A stretch of 64,000 nucleotides of DNA from assembly GCF_029953635.1 (NCBI RefSeq), contig NZ_CP124543.1, positions 62,001-126,000 of the forward strand. Direction: 5' to 3'. The notes below the pieces were generated by a model. The model ran no database searches, had not been told where the DNA came from, and saw only the letters and a program-made list of their open reading frames with translations. The DNA comes from Halotia branconii CENA392 (GTDB lineage: Bacteria; Cyanobacteriota; Cyanobacteriia; Cyanobacteriales; Nostocaceae). Of this stretch, positions 1 to 8,931 are shown one piece after another; position 1 is the first letter of the stretch, and each line of letters starts with the position of its first letter. Both the position numbers and the translations under genes were made by a program.

Positions 1-59
1 ATAACGAAAAGCGCCTCATTCAAACTGTGCGTGGTGTCGGCTACGCCTTGCGTGAGTAG
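1..59 (+). CDS. C-terminus of OmpR/PhoB-family response regulator (partial)
   Basis: Only the last 18 complete codons are in the window; they read NEKRLIQTVRGVGYALRE before TAG. TVRGVGY is the hallmark end of the winged-helix DNA-binding domain of OmpR/PhoB regulators (recognition helix followed by the C-terminal hairpin). The receiver domain lies outside the window, so the specific regulator cannot be named. Confidence 0.85.
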   Translation, partial: NEKRLIQTVRGVGYALRE

Positions 60-293
60 GGACTAGGGACTAGGGACTAGGGGTTAGAGATTTGGAAACA
101 GATATAGTCATTCATAAAATTTTTTCAATCTCTAAAAGACCATTCAGAAAGTAAATATTAAGTAGGGTGTGTTACGGCTTAAAGTTTACTTTATAAATAA
201 GCTCTAAACTCCTAGTCCCTAACCTCTAGTCCCTAACCTCTAGTCCCTAGCCCCTAGCCTCTAGTCCCTAGTCCCTAACCTCTAGTCCCTAAT
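58..293. repeat. Short tandem repeats (GGGACTA / TAGTCCC) in inverted arrangement
   Basis: GGGACTA heptamers run from about 58 to 86 and the complementary TAGTCCC/CCTAACC units run from about 211 to 293, so the two blocks are inverted relative to each other around a 125-base AT-rich spacer. This is the short tandemly repeated repetitive sequence class common in heterocyst-forming cyanobacteria. No gene is visible between the regulator end and arsM at 399. Confidence 0.85.
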
Positions 294-398
294 TTGAAGA
301 TTATCCCGTTCTCAGCAAAATCTCATGTAATTGATAGTTAGTTATATTAGGATGCACGGAGTTGATTCTATACGAAAATACAAAAAATTTAGACTACA

Positions 399-1367
399 AT
401 GACCTATCTAGAAACAGCAGCGCAATTCTACCGCGAAGTTGCCCAAACCCCGCAAGTGGGACTTTGCTGCGTTCAAAGTACGCCCCTGCAATTACCAGGA
501 TTGAAAGTTCCCTGTCAGATGCAGGAGATGAATTATGGTTGTGGTACTACTGTTCACCCCACGGAACTCTCAAACCAACCCACGGTGCTTTATGTCGGTG
601 TTGGTGGTGGTTTAGAGGCATTACAATTCGCTTATTTTTCCCGTCGTCCAGGTGGTGTAATTGCCATTGAACCGGTTGCTGCTATGCGAGAAGCCGCCGC
701 CCGCAATCTGGAAATTGCCGCTACAGAAAACCCCTGGTTTGACACCAGTTTTGTGGAAATTAAAGCAGGTGATGCTTTTAACTTACCTGTGGCTGACGCT
801 GCTGTTGATATTGTCGCCCAAAATTGCCTTTTCAACATTTTTGAACCAGAAGATTTAACTCGTGCTTTACTAGAGGCATATCGAGTATTAAAACCAGATG
901 GACGCTTGCAAATGAGCGATCCGATTGCCACGCGCACAATTCCCGAACATCTACGACAAGATGAGCAGCTACGAGCCATGTGTTTATCCGGGGCGCTCAC
1001 ATACGATGAGTATACTGAACGCATCATTAATGCTGGCTTTGGTCAAATTGAAATCCGCGCCCGTCGTCCTTATCGTTTGTTAGATTCTCAAACTTATAAA
1101 TTAGAAGAAAATTTACTACTAGAAAGTTTAGATTCTGTTGCTTTCAAAGTCGCTATTCCAGAAGATGGTGCTTGCATCTTCACAGGCAAAACGGCAATTT
1201 ATGCTGGCACAGAATCTTTATTTGATGATTCAGCAGGGCATCTGCTTCAGCGTGGTATTCCCGCAGCAGTTTGTGATAAAACCGCTGCTAAATTTGCAGC
1301 TTTAAAACCAGGAGAAATCATGATTACTGATTCTACTTGGCATTATAGCGGCGGTGGTTGCTGTTAA
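399..1367 (+). CDS. arsM: Arsenosugar-biosynthesis-type arsenite S-adenosylmethionine methyltransferase
   Basis: A 322-residue Rossmann-fold methyltransferase. It should methylate As(III) with SAM in the cytosol, giving the methylated arsenicals used by ArsS. Visible features are Cys23/Cys24 in VGLCCVQS, the NYGCGTTVHP segment, a SAM-binding motif I (LYVGVGGG, about residues 64-71), the acidic loop AIEP, and a C-terminal half ending in GGGCC, a Cys pair that could bind arsenic. Length and motifs fit the ArsM class encoded beside ArsS rather than the canonical eukaryote-like ArsM. It is the first gene of arsM-pit-arsS, with only 15 bases before the next gene, so the three are probably cotranscribed. 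The start is the ATG at 399; an overlapping frame from 362 is a shadow. Confidence 0.88.
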   Translation: MTYLETAAQFYREVAQTPQVGLCCVQSTPLQLPGLKVPCQMQEMNYGCGTTVHPTELSNQPTVLYVGVGGGLEALQFAYFSRRPGGVIAIEPVAAMREAAARNLEIAATENPWFDTSFVEIKAGDAFNLPVADAAVDIVAQNCLFNIFEPEDLTRALLEAYRVLKPDGRLQMSDPIATRTIPEHLRQDEQLRAMCLSGALTYDEYTERIINAGFGQIEIRARRPYRLLDSQTYKLEENLLLESLDSVAFKVAIPEDGACIFTGKTAIYAGTESLFDDSAGHLLQRGIPAAVCDKTAAKFAALKPGEIMITDSTWHYSGGGCC

Positions 1368-1382
1368 TTTTAGTAAGCCCCA

Positions 1383-2342
1383 ATGTTTTTAATTAGTTTA
1401 TTTCTGTCTACGCTTTTTTTAGCTTACTCTAATGGAGCTAACGATAATTTTAAAGGTGTAGCAACACTGTTTGGTAGCCGAACAACTAGCTATCAAACAG
1501 CTATTTTATGGGCAACTTTTACAACTTTTGCTGGTGGATTGGCTGCAACTTTTTTTGCCAGTACACTAGTGAGAAATCTTTCTGGCCAAGGAATATTGCC
1601 AGATGCGATCGCCAATGCTCCAGAGTTTCATGTTGCAGTGGCGATCGCCTCTGGTTTAATGGTGCTAGTTGCTGCTCTAACAGGATTTCCCATTTCCACA
1701 ACTCATAGCTTGACAGGCGCGCTGTTTGGTGCTGGTTTAGTGGCGATCGGACTCAAAGTTAATTTTGTAGCTTTGGGAAGTTTATTTATTTTACCCTTAT
1801 TTCTCAGTCCCATAATTGCTATTTCTTTAACAGCAACAATTTATAGTTTATTAAAATATAGTAATTATCAATGGAACTTAGAAGCTAATCAAAAAGCAAT
1901 TGATGCTTGTCACTTTATTAGTGCTGGCATAATTAGTTTTGCTAGAGGATTAAATAATACACCCAAAATTGTGTCGCTGATTGTGATTATTGAGTATTTC
2001 TCAATCCAAGGAGGGATGATTACGGTAGCAATGGCAATGGCACTTGGTGGTTTACTCAATTCTCAACAAATTGCTGCAACCATGAGCGAAAAAATTACTG
2101 CCATGAACCAAATTCAGGGTTTATCTGTCAATATAGTAACAGGACTACTTGTGATTGCTGCTACTCAATTTGGGCTTCCTGTTTCTACTACTCAAGTTTC
2201 TGTATCTTCTATTTTTGGTGTAGGACTAATTGAGAGAAAAACTAATGTAAGTGTTTTTTACAAACTTTTAATTTCATGGGTTTTGACTTTACCTACTGCT
2301 GCCATTATTAGTGGAATAACCTACAGATTGTTGCAAGGATAA
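1383..2342 (+). CDS. Short PiT-family inorganic phosphate transporter
   Basis: An integral membrane protein of 319 residues with about ten hydrophobic segments and an internally duplicated PiT signature: SNGANDNFKGVATLFGSR near the N-terminus and FARGLNNTPK with PVSTTQVSVSSIFGVG in the second half. PiT proteins are cation-coupled phosphate (and arsenate) permeases, usually above 400 residues, so this is a compact branch; the second signature (GLNN instead of GAND) is also atypical. It sits between arsM and arsS with 15 and 44 base gaps. Membership of the family is clear. A role in arsenic handling, either selective phosphate uptake or arsenical movement, is inferred only from this position. 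Confidence 0.85.
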   Translation: MFLISLFLSTLFLAYSNGANDNFKGVATLFGSRTTSYQTAILWATFTTFAGGLAATFFASTLVRNLSGQGILPDAIANAPEFHVAVAIASGLMVLVAALTGFPISTTHSLTGALFGAGLVAIGLKVNFVALGSLFILPLFLSPIIAISLTATIYSLLKYSNYQWNLEANQKAIDACHFISAGIISFARGLNNTPKIVSLIVIIEYFSIQGGMITVAMAMALGGLLNSQQIAATMSEKITAMNQIQGLSVNIVTGLLVIAATQFGLPVSTTQVSVSSIFGVGLIERKTNVSVFYKLLISWVLTLPTAAIISGITYRLLQG

Positions 2343-2386
2343 AACCATCGAATAAATCTTGTCCATAGTTTGAGAAAAATTAACCA

Positions 2387-3373
2387 ATGCAGACTATATC
2401 AATTACACCATTCAAAAATAAATTAAATTCCCCCTTAACAAAAAAAGGTATTACTGTTTTACAAATTAATTTAGGTAAGCGCTGTAATCTTGCCTGTACA
2501 CACTGTCATGTCGAAGCTAGTCCCAAACGTACAGAAGAACTTTCTCCAGAAATTTGCCAACAGTTGATTGAGCTAATTCATAAATTTCCGGAAATTAAAA
2601 TTGTGGATTTGACTGGTGGCGCACCAGAAATGAACTATGGATTTAAGCCATTAGTAGAAGCAGCAAGGGCAACTAACAAACAGGTAATTGTCAGATCTAA
2701 TTTGACCATTTATTTTGTAGATGGCTTTGGTGATTTACCTGAATACTTCGCTCAACATCAACTAAGAATTGTAGCTTCTATGCCTTGCTACCTTGCAGAC
2801 AATGTTGATAAAATGCGGGGTTATGGTGTCTTTGATCATTCAATTCAAGCTTTGCAATGGTTAAATAAACTTGGCTATGGAAAAGAACCAAATTTAATTT
2901 TAGATTTGGTTTACAATCCCCAATTACCCACAAGTGAAAAATTCTCTTTAGCTCCCGAACAGACTAACTTAGAACGAGACTACAAAATGTTTTTACAAGA
3001 ACATTTTGGTATTATTTTCAATCATCTCTTCACTATTACTAACTTACCAGTTGGTAGAACTAGAATGCATTTAGAACGAAAAAAATTGTACGCTAGCTAC
3101 TTGCAGTTTTTAGAGTCACATTTTAATAACGACACAATTGACCATTTGATGTGTCGTGACCAACTTTCAATTGATTATCTGGGTAATGTGTATGATTGCG
3201 ACTTTAACCAGATGATAAATCTGCCGGCGAAAACTGTTAATGATGAAACATTAACAGTTACGAAATTGCTAGAAACTGGTAGTTTAGACTTGATTAATGA
3301 AATCCAAACTGCGCCATATTGCTATGGTTGTACTGCTGGATGCGGTTCTAGTTGTGGTGGTGCTTTGATATGA
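2387..3373 (+). CDS. arsS: Arsenosugar biosynthesis radical SAM protein ArsS
   Basis: A 328-residue radical SAM enzyme. The [4Fe-4S] motif CNLACTHC is at about residues 33-40, followed by DLTGGAPE, the usual GGEP-like SAM contact. The C-terminal part has the cysteine-rich tail CYGCTAGCGSSCGG of the DUF3641 domain, which would hold auxiliary clusters or bind arsenic. ArsS transfers the 5'-deoxyadenosyl group to dimethylarsinous species after ArsM, the committed step to arsenosugars. The gene closes the arsM-pit-arsS unit and is followed by a strong terminator hairpin at 3491-3535. Family assignment is firm from both cysteine motifs and the neighbour. Confidence 0.9.
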   Translation: MQTISITPFKNKLNSPLTKKGITVLQINLGKRCNLACTHCHVEASPKRTEELSPEICQQLIELIHKFPEIKIVDLTGGAPEMNYGFKPLVEAARATNKQVIVRSNLTIYFVDGFGDLPEYFAQHQLRIVASMPCYLADNVDKMRGYGVFDHSIQALQWLNKLGYGKEPNLILDLVYNPQLPTSEKFSLAPEQTNLERDYKMFLQEHFGIIFNHLFTITNLPVGRTRMHLERKKLYASYLQFLESHFNNDTIDHLMCRDQLSIDYLGNVYDCDFNQMINLPAKTVNDETLTVTKLLETGSLDLINEIQTAPYCYGCTAGCGSSCGGALI

Positions 3374-3490
3374 AGTTCAATGCGTTTATGTTATTGAAAA
3401 ATAACTTTGTAACAAATTTCGTTACACTTTTACTACTATTCATCTCATGAGATTATGATGGGATGAACTAAATCTCCTCACACCACACCA

Positions 3491-3535
3491 AAAAGCCGTA
3501 GAAATTTTGATAATTTTACGGCTTTTATTTTTTAT
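3491..3535 (+). terminator. Rho-independent terminator after arsS
   Basis: Perfect 10-base arms AAAAGCCGTA (3491-3500) and TACGGCTTTT (3517-3526) are followed by ATTTTTTATT. It lies about 120 bases after the arsS stop on the same strand. The rest of 3374-3763 holds only low-complexity repeat sequence (for example GGCAGGAGACACAGGAG near 3601) and no gene. Confidence 0.85.
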
Positions 3536-3775
3536 TGGAGATAAGAGCAGTAATTAATTATATCGTGTGCGGTTAAAGACTTGTCATCAAAACCGCAGAG
3601 GGCAGGAGACACAGGAGAAAAAGAGGAATTGGGAACAAGGAGAATTGGGCAAAGAACTGTCCCCCTGTTCCCTTGTCTTTCTTGCTCTTTTAAGCTAGAG
3701 GGCAGAAGGCAAGATTTGTTATAGATTGAAGATGGGTACGCCGCTTCAAAAACTAATCAACACAAGGAGATGGTT

Positions 3776-4207
3776 GTGAAGAAACTGATTAAGTGGCTCA
3801 GGAAAATTATCCAATACATCCTTGAGCAGTTTTCACCGCAACCCGAACAAATTTCAGTACCAAAGCCTCGTCCTGTCAGCATTCCTATTCCTACTGTTTC
3901 TCCCCGTTGGCAGTCTGGTTTGGTACTTGTGTGTTCACAATGTGCCAATGAGCAGCTTGTTAACTCCCATCGCCCTAACAGGAACTCAACGGCTGCTGAA
4001 GACCTAGAAAATTGGTTGAAATCTCGGCTGAAATCTGAAGGATTGTGGGGTGCATATCGAGTTGTTAGCACCAGTTGTTTGGGAGTTTGTCCAAAGGGAC
4101 GGGTGACTGTAGTTGTTGGTAGTGATGCGGGCGGCAAAGGTCTATGCTTAGTTGTCAATCCCCGAAGCGATCGCGAACGTCTTTACTCATATATTAAGCA
4201 GAAATAG
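3776..4207 (+). CDS. (2Fe-2S) ferredoxin domain protein, thioredoxin-like type
   Basis: A 143-residue protein with an amphipathic basic N-terminal helix (KKLIKWLRKIIQYILEQF), a proline-rich linker, then a thioredoxin-like [2Fe-2S] domain. Four cysteines are placed as CSQC and CLGVCPKG, the CxxC...CxxxC pattern of this ferredoxin class; the spacing between the pairs is about 44 residues. The start chosen is GTG at 3776, because AAGGAG at 3764-3769 touches an ATG at 3770 but sits six bases before the GTG. Its electron-transfer partner is unknown. It stands alone after the arsS terminator; the downstream 4215-4237 stretch is a short CAGTTAT repeat. Confidence 0.75.
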   Translation: MKKLIKWLRKIIQYILEQFSPQPEQISVPKPRPVSIPIPTVSPRWQSGLVLVCSQCANEQLVNSHRPNRNSTAAEDLENWLKSRLKSEGLWGAYRVVSTSCLGVCPKGRVTVVVGSDAGGKGLCLVVNPRSDRERLYSYIKQK

Positions 4208-4292
4208 GGCATGGACAGTTATCAGTTATCAGTTATCACTGTTTACTGCCCCCTACCTCCCCTGCTCTCTAATCCCTAAGTCCCGAAAAGCG

Positions 4293-4604
4293 CTATAACG
4301 ACGCGACGCATTTTATAGATCTAATCTCCATAACATCTGAGATGTAACAAGTACCTCCAAATTTGTTGAGCAGTGGTTTGATGTTTTCGACTACAGGCTT
4401 GACGTACTCTGGCATACAAAACGCAATAATGTAAACGTTATCGAGCATTGTCATGTCTAAATCTTCCGCCGTACCTCGTAACCCTTTGCCTGCAACATTG
4501 CGGATTACTGCATGACCATGTACACCTGATTTATCTAAACCATCTAAAATTCTGCTCAACTCAAACGCATTGGCAATAATTTCTATCTTTTTGACTAGGT
4601 GCAT
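4293..4604 (-). CDS. sbtB: PII-like carbon regulator SbtB
   Basis: A 103-residue PII-like protein that starts four bases after the end of sbtA, so the two are one operon. SbtB trimers bind cAMP/AMP/ADP/ATP and shut or tune the bicarbonate transporter SbtA. The sequence has the beta-alpha-beta ferredoxin fold pattern, with a GKGLRG segment in the region of the nucleotide-binding T-loop. The C-terminus ends in RSIKCVASL and lacks the CGPxGC R-loop of the Synechocystis protein, so the thioredoxin-sensitive apyrase control described there would be absent. Identification rests on fold-like sequence and the sbtA neighbour. Confidence 0.85.
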   Translation of the reverse strand: MHLVKKIEIIANAFELSRILDGLDKSGVHGHAVIRNVAGKGLRGTAEDLDMTMLDNVYIIAFCMPEYVKPVVENIKPLLNKFGGTCYISDVMEIRSIKCVASL

Positions 4605-4608
4605 ATCA

Positions 4609-5583
4609 TTATCTCCAAAATAGGTTAATTCCGTACTGATACAACGGAATACCTACAATAATATTGAACGGGAATGTCACTGCTAGAGCAGTAGAAACGT
4701 ACAGGCTGGGATTTGCTTCTGGAACAGTTAACCGCATAGCCGCTGGGACAGCAATGTAAGAGGCGCTGGCGCATAATACGGCGAATAAGAGTGAATCTCC
4801 CTGAGGCATACCAATGATTTTGGCAATTACTAATCCAACACCTGCATTGACTATTGGAATTAGTATGGCAAATAAAATCAGGAAAACTCCGGTTTTTTGC
4901 AAGTCTTTAATTCTTCTGGCGGCGACTAATCCCATATCCAGTAAAAAGAAGGTGAGAACACCATAAAACAACCCTTGGGTAAAGGGTTCTAATACTTGCC
5001 AACCATGCTCTCCCGTCAATACACCAATTATTAGGCTACCAACCAACAAAAAGACTGAACTATTTAAAAAAGCCTCTTGCAGAACTTCCGGCCAGGAAAA
5101 CTCTCGCTTTTCGTCAACAGTGAATATATTCACCAAGATTAGACCAACAATGATCGCTGGAGACTCCATCAGGGCAAGGGCTGCCACCATATAACCATCA
5201 AAATTAATGCCCAGTTCACTCAGAAAAGCACTAGCAGTAATAAAGGTGACAGCACTAATTGAGCCGTAGGTAGCAGCGATCGCCGCTGCATCGTAAGTAT
5301 CTAGCTTCCACTTCAGAATAAAAAATGTATAAACTGGGACGATGCAAGCCATCAATATCGCTGCCAAAAGCGTGAGAACTACTTCTTGAGTAACGCCGCT
5401 TTTAACTAGTTCTACTCCTCCTTTAAAACCAATCGCAAACAGCAGATACAGCGATAGAAGTTTGGGAATCGGGGCAGGAATTTCCAGATCGGACTTGACA
5501 AAAACAGCAGTCATCCCTAAAAAGAAAAAGAGGACTGGCGGATTTAGAAAATTGGAAATAATCAAGCTGACATCCATTTCCAC
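4609..5583 (-). CDS. sbtA: Sodium-dependent bicarbonate transporter SbtA
   Basis: A 324-residue inner-membrane protein with about ten hydrophobic helices; the opening MDVSLIISNFLNPPVLFFFLGM is typical of SbtA. It imports HCO3- with Na+ and is part of the cyanobacterial carbon-concentrating mechanism. It is shorter than the 374-residue Synechocystis protein; a cytosolic loop between the two five-helix halves is reduced. GTINFDGYMVAA-like and ASASYIAVPAAMRL segments mark the two half-repeat substrate regions. It is upstream of sbtB in the same direction. ATG at 5577 (MDVSL) is an alternative to the ATG at 5583 (MEMDVSL). Confidence 0.9.
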   Translation of the reverse strand: MEMDVSLIISNFLNPPVLFFFLGMTAVFVKSDLEIPAPIPKLLSLYLLFAIGFKGGVELVKSGVTQEVVLTLLAAILMACIVPVYTFFILKWKLDTYDAAAIAATYGSISAVTFITASAFLSELGINFDGYMVAALALMESPAIIVGLILVNIFTVDEKREFSWPEVLQEAFLNSSVFLLVGSLIIGVLTGEHGWQVLEPFTQGLFYGVLTFFLLDMGLVAARRIKDLQKTGVFLILFAILIPIVNAGVGLVIAKIIGMPQGDSLLFAVLCASASYIAVPAAMRLTVPEANPSLYVSTALAVTFPFNIIVGIPLYQYGINLFWR

Positions 5584-6110
5584 CCCTCCTCATACTGATG
5601 AAATCGGCAATTCCAAAAATTTTTCATCTTAAAAAATTTAACGGCTCAATCATGATGTATCGTGTATTGCTACCTCATGTCAATTGGGTAAGCAAGTATC
5701 TCGAATGCAATTAGTAAGCTGCATCGTTAAATATGAGTGCAAAAATATGTTTTGGGAAAAATCGCGTATAAATTAGAACTAATTATGTTACCTTTTTATG
5801 GCATTAATTGTTTTTGTCCTCTGCAAATATTAAGTAATACCGTTTCACTTAATAATTGATACAAATAGGCAGCAGGGGAGCAGGGGGAAAGAATTAAAGA
5901 CCAATCATCTATTTCAAGTATTTCGTGAAATAAATGGTATAACCTAGAGTAAATAAAGACACTTTGACAAAAATTTAGATGCCTTTTGGTCTGGAGTTAA
6001 GACAAGTCTCAACTCTAGTAATACAGCTTGGCGTAAATAAACCACCAATTCTCAATGAATCAAAAGCTTACGCTGTATTCATTTTTAATTTTTAATTTTG
6101 CGTAGCGGTA
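5584..6110. other. Intergenic region upstream of sbtAB
   Basis: About 530 bases between sbtA and the phytochrome gene end. It must hold the sbtAB promoter; I cannot place it with confidence. Bases 5840-5945 carry a dispersed repeat (ATTGATACAAATAGGCAGC...AAGTATTTCGTGAAATAAATGGTATAA) that recurs near 63400. No gene is seen. Confidence 0.6.
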
Positions 6111-8372
6111 CTAATCCACTTCCTGTAATGTGAAATAGAAAGTACTACCTTCGCCGTAGGCTGACTCCACCCAGATTTTACCTCCATGTCGCTCGACAAT
6201 TTTTTTAGTGATGGTCAATCCTGCGCCAGTTCCGCCACCATATTTGCTGAGTCCGTGCAGTCGTTTGAAAATGCGGAAAATCGCCTCAAAGTGTTTTTCT
6301 CGAATGCCAATGCCGTTATCTCGCACGTAGAATATCACTGGTGGATTTGGATGGTCAATATAACCGATTTCAATCCATTTTTTGGCTTTATCGTTGTATT
6401 TAATGGCGTTGGCAATAAGATTATTGAAGACTTCGCCTACTTGGACGCGATCGCAATACACTGTTGGTAATGGTCTGGGAATACGAATCTCTACCTGCAT
6501 CTCTTCAATTCTGGCACTCAACAAATCTAAACTGCGACGAACAACACCATTAAAATCAGTCTGCTGCATTGAGAGATCCACTCTGCCCAAGCGCGAAAAA
6601 TATAGCAACGAATCGATTAAATCCTCCATGCGCTGGGTGAGACGAATCAGAGTTCTGAGCTTTTCTTTACCTTCATCGTTTATGGTTTGACCGTAATCCT
6701 CAATCAAAAAATTAGAATAATTATGAATACCCCGTAGTGGTTCCTTCAAATCATGAGAAGCAATGTAGGCAAAAGCATCTAATTCATGATTGCTGCGTTC
6801 TAATTCGATATTTAGCTGTGCTAGTTCATCTGCTTTCCGCAGCACTACGCCAATAATTGCACTTCTCAATTCCAGTGCTGCATCCACTTCACAAGATTTC
6901 CAAGGCCGTGACTTGAATTGCACTATTTCTTTCCACAATTCAAACGACTTGCGGGGTGATAGGCGCAATCCTCCATTTGCTGTTACTTCTACAGGTTTAT
7001 TCGGGTTTCCGCCCCAATTTATAGTTCTTACTACTTCTGGGCGAAACCACAAAACATAATTTTTTTGAGTTTTAGAAAAGGAAAACGTCATCAAACCGCT
7101 GGCTACATCCCGAAATTTTTCAGCCTGGGGATAAACTTGTGAAAGTGCATCGGTGTAAAAAATATCCTCACGCAGATTTTGATAAAGCCATTCGACTAAA
7201 TCTTGTAAATCCTGTTTTTCTGGAGTGTTACCAACGGTAAAATATTCTCCAGAAAAACAGACTGCTGCTCCTTGAGCGTTCACAAGATTCAGGAGATTAG
7301 GCTCGTAGTTAATTAAACCCTCAATAAAGTTTTTTTCTGCCGACATAAATTCAATTAACTTGCTGTGGACAGATTTCAATGTAATTTTATATTCGCTATC
7401 TTCACTATCTTCTTTTGTACCCAGTTCTAAAGATGTCATTTGTCCTAAAAATTCACAAGCATTGCGAATTTCATAAGGAATATATTTAGGTGATTGATGA
7501 TGACAAGCAATTAGTCCCCATAGTTTTTTATTTTTCATAATCGAAATTGACATTGATGCCTTTACACCCATATTGTGCATATACTCAACATGTAAAGGTG
7601 AGACACTCCGCAATACCGACATACTTAAATCTAAAGGCTGCTCAGTCTCTGGGTTATTTATAGGCACAATTGCTGCTGATTGGTAGCCAGCATCAGGTAT
7701 CAGCCTTAGCCAGTTTTGGCTGTAGAGTTGTCGGGCTTGATGAGGAATATCAGAAGCAGGGTAATGTAAGCCTAAATAAGCAGTAAGATATTCTGGCTTT
7801 TCTTCTGCAATAACGATGCCATTCCAATCATCATCTAATCGATAAATCATCACCCGATCAAAGCCAGTGATCTTTTTAATTTCTTTAGCAAGAATTTGAC
7901 TTAATTTTGTGACAGTGGCTGCACCTTGTAACTTCGACATTGCCAGCTTCACTAAGTGATAAAATCTAAAAAATGCATTATCTTTTTCTGAAAATGCAGG
8001 TTCTAGTTCCAAGATTAAAACTTGATGGGAACGATGAACAATTCCATCAAAATGTATAGTTTTATCACCAGATTTTATAGTAAATTCAATTGGATTAACA
8101 AATGATAAATTTTCTTGAGATAAACAATCTTGTAGTAAATGAACTTGCTCAGATTCAATCAACTTGTGTAAAGGTTGATTTAGCAATTCTTCAGGATGAA
8201 GACCAAAAAAATTAAATATATTATTACTAACTTGCAGGATAGTTAAATCCGCTTCTTTTAACGCTAAAAGGATACCATGTGGCTGAATTGAGCCAGGAAT
8301 ATGAATTGGTTCGCGATCGCAGTTTGTGAGATCAACTTGAAAGGGAATGGTAATATCATTGTTACTGTTCAC
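6111..8372 (-). CDS. cphB: CphB-type phytochrome histidine kinase (biliverdin class)
   Basis: A 753-residue photoreceptor kinase with the order PAS (about 15-120), GAF (about 140-310), PHY (about 320-510), HisKA with His540 in IASHDLKEPL, and an HATPase domain to the end (N box, GTGAGL). The GAF contains PASDIP (Asp208) and the SVSPLHVEY segment, where Leu260 replaces the Cys that binds phycocyanobilin in Cph1/CphA. Cys18 in LTNCDREPIHIPG sits where bacteriophytochromes attach biliverdin. This combination defines CphB. The PHY tongue WFRPEVV is present. It should autophosphorylate in response to red/far-red light. No response regulator follows it; a CheY-like gene is divergent at 8932. Confidence 0.88.
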   Translation of the reverse strand: MNSNNDITIPFQVDLTNCDREPIHIPGSIQPHGILLALKEADLTILQVSNNIFNFFGLHPEELLNQPLHKLIESEQVHLLQDCLSQENLSFVNPIEFTIKSGDKTIHFDGIVHRSHQVLILELEPAFSEKDNAFFRFYHLVKLAMSKLQGAATVTKLSQILAKEIKKITGFDRVMIYRLDDDWNGIVIAEEKPEYLTAYLGLHYPASDIPHQARQLYSQNWLRLIPDAGYQSAAIVPINNPETEQPLDLSMSVLRSVSPLHVEYMHNMGVKASMSISIMKNKKLWGLIACHHQSPKYIPYEIRNACEFLGQMTSLELGTKEDSEDSEYKITLKSVHSKLIEFMSAEKNFIEGLINYEPNLLNLVNAQGAAVCFSGEYFTVGNTPEKQDLQDLVEWLYQNLREDIFYTDALSQVYPQAEKFRDVASGLMTFSFSKTQKNYVLWFRPEVVRTINWGGNPNKPVEVTANGGLRLSPRKSFELWKEIVQFKSRPWKSCEVDAALELRSAIIGVVLRKADELAQLNIELERSNHELDAFAYIASHDLKEPLRGIHNYSNFLIEDYGQTINDEGKEKLRTLIRLTQRMEDLIDSLLYFSRLGRVDLSMQQTDFNGVVRRSLDLLSARIEEMQVEIRIPRPLPTVYCDRVQVGEVFNNLIANAIKYNDKAKKWIEIGYIDHPNPPVIFYVRDNGIGIREKHFEAIFRIFKRLHGLSKYGGGTGAGLTITKKIVERHGGKIWVESAYGEGSTFYFTLQEVD

Positions 8373-8931
8373 TTTTTAGTACCAATAATTATAAGTATGC
8401 CTGAACCAAAGACAACCTTTAATCTGCTTGGACAATTGTCAGGTTAATACACGTCTATAAGCATGTAATTATAAGATGATAATCATGTATGCAAATAAGA
8501 TTTTCGCATTAAATTACTATTTATTAAAGGGAGATTGATAAATGTAATAAAACATAAACATATATAAAATTTACCTTAGGCAATAATTAAAATGCCAGAG
8601 AACAATTAGCCAAAAAACGAAGTTTGATTAGATAGATTGAGTTATTTGATCAGAAAAACTGGTGCGATCGCAGTAAAATTACCTTTGGTATAGTTACTGA
8701 GGATAAATAAAAACTCTACCCACAAGGGGATAAAGTTTTGTCAGTGGTCAGTAGCAAAGCGAAAAGTGAGTTTGAAACCAGATTAAAAACAACACTTCGA
8801 CAAGCGGTAGTTGAATCTCGACTTCGCGACAATTAGGCGCAGCGATGCACTGAGTTTCGACACTTCGGTAAGCTTAGTGCATCGCTGACAACTGACAACT
8901 GACCCGCGTAGCGCAAATAAATGGAGACTCT
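8373..8931. repeat. Intergenic region with perfect inverted repeat (8840-8887)
   Basis: The divergent region between the phytochrome and the CheY-like gene. Bases 8373-8730 are AT-rich and hold no gene. From 8740 it is built of dispersed repeats: GTCAGTGGTCAGTAG, TTCGACACTTCGG and ACAACTGACAACTGAC units. CAGCGATGCACT (8840-8851) pairs perfectly with AGTGCATCGCTG (8876-8887). Confidence 0.75.

Noticed and set aside
5584..6110. NdhR/CcmR-type operator upstream of sbtA
   Set aside because: I saw TCAAT-like words but no full inverted motif, so no regulator site is claimed.
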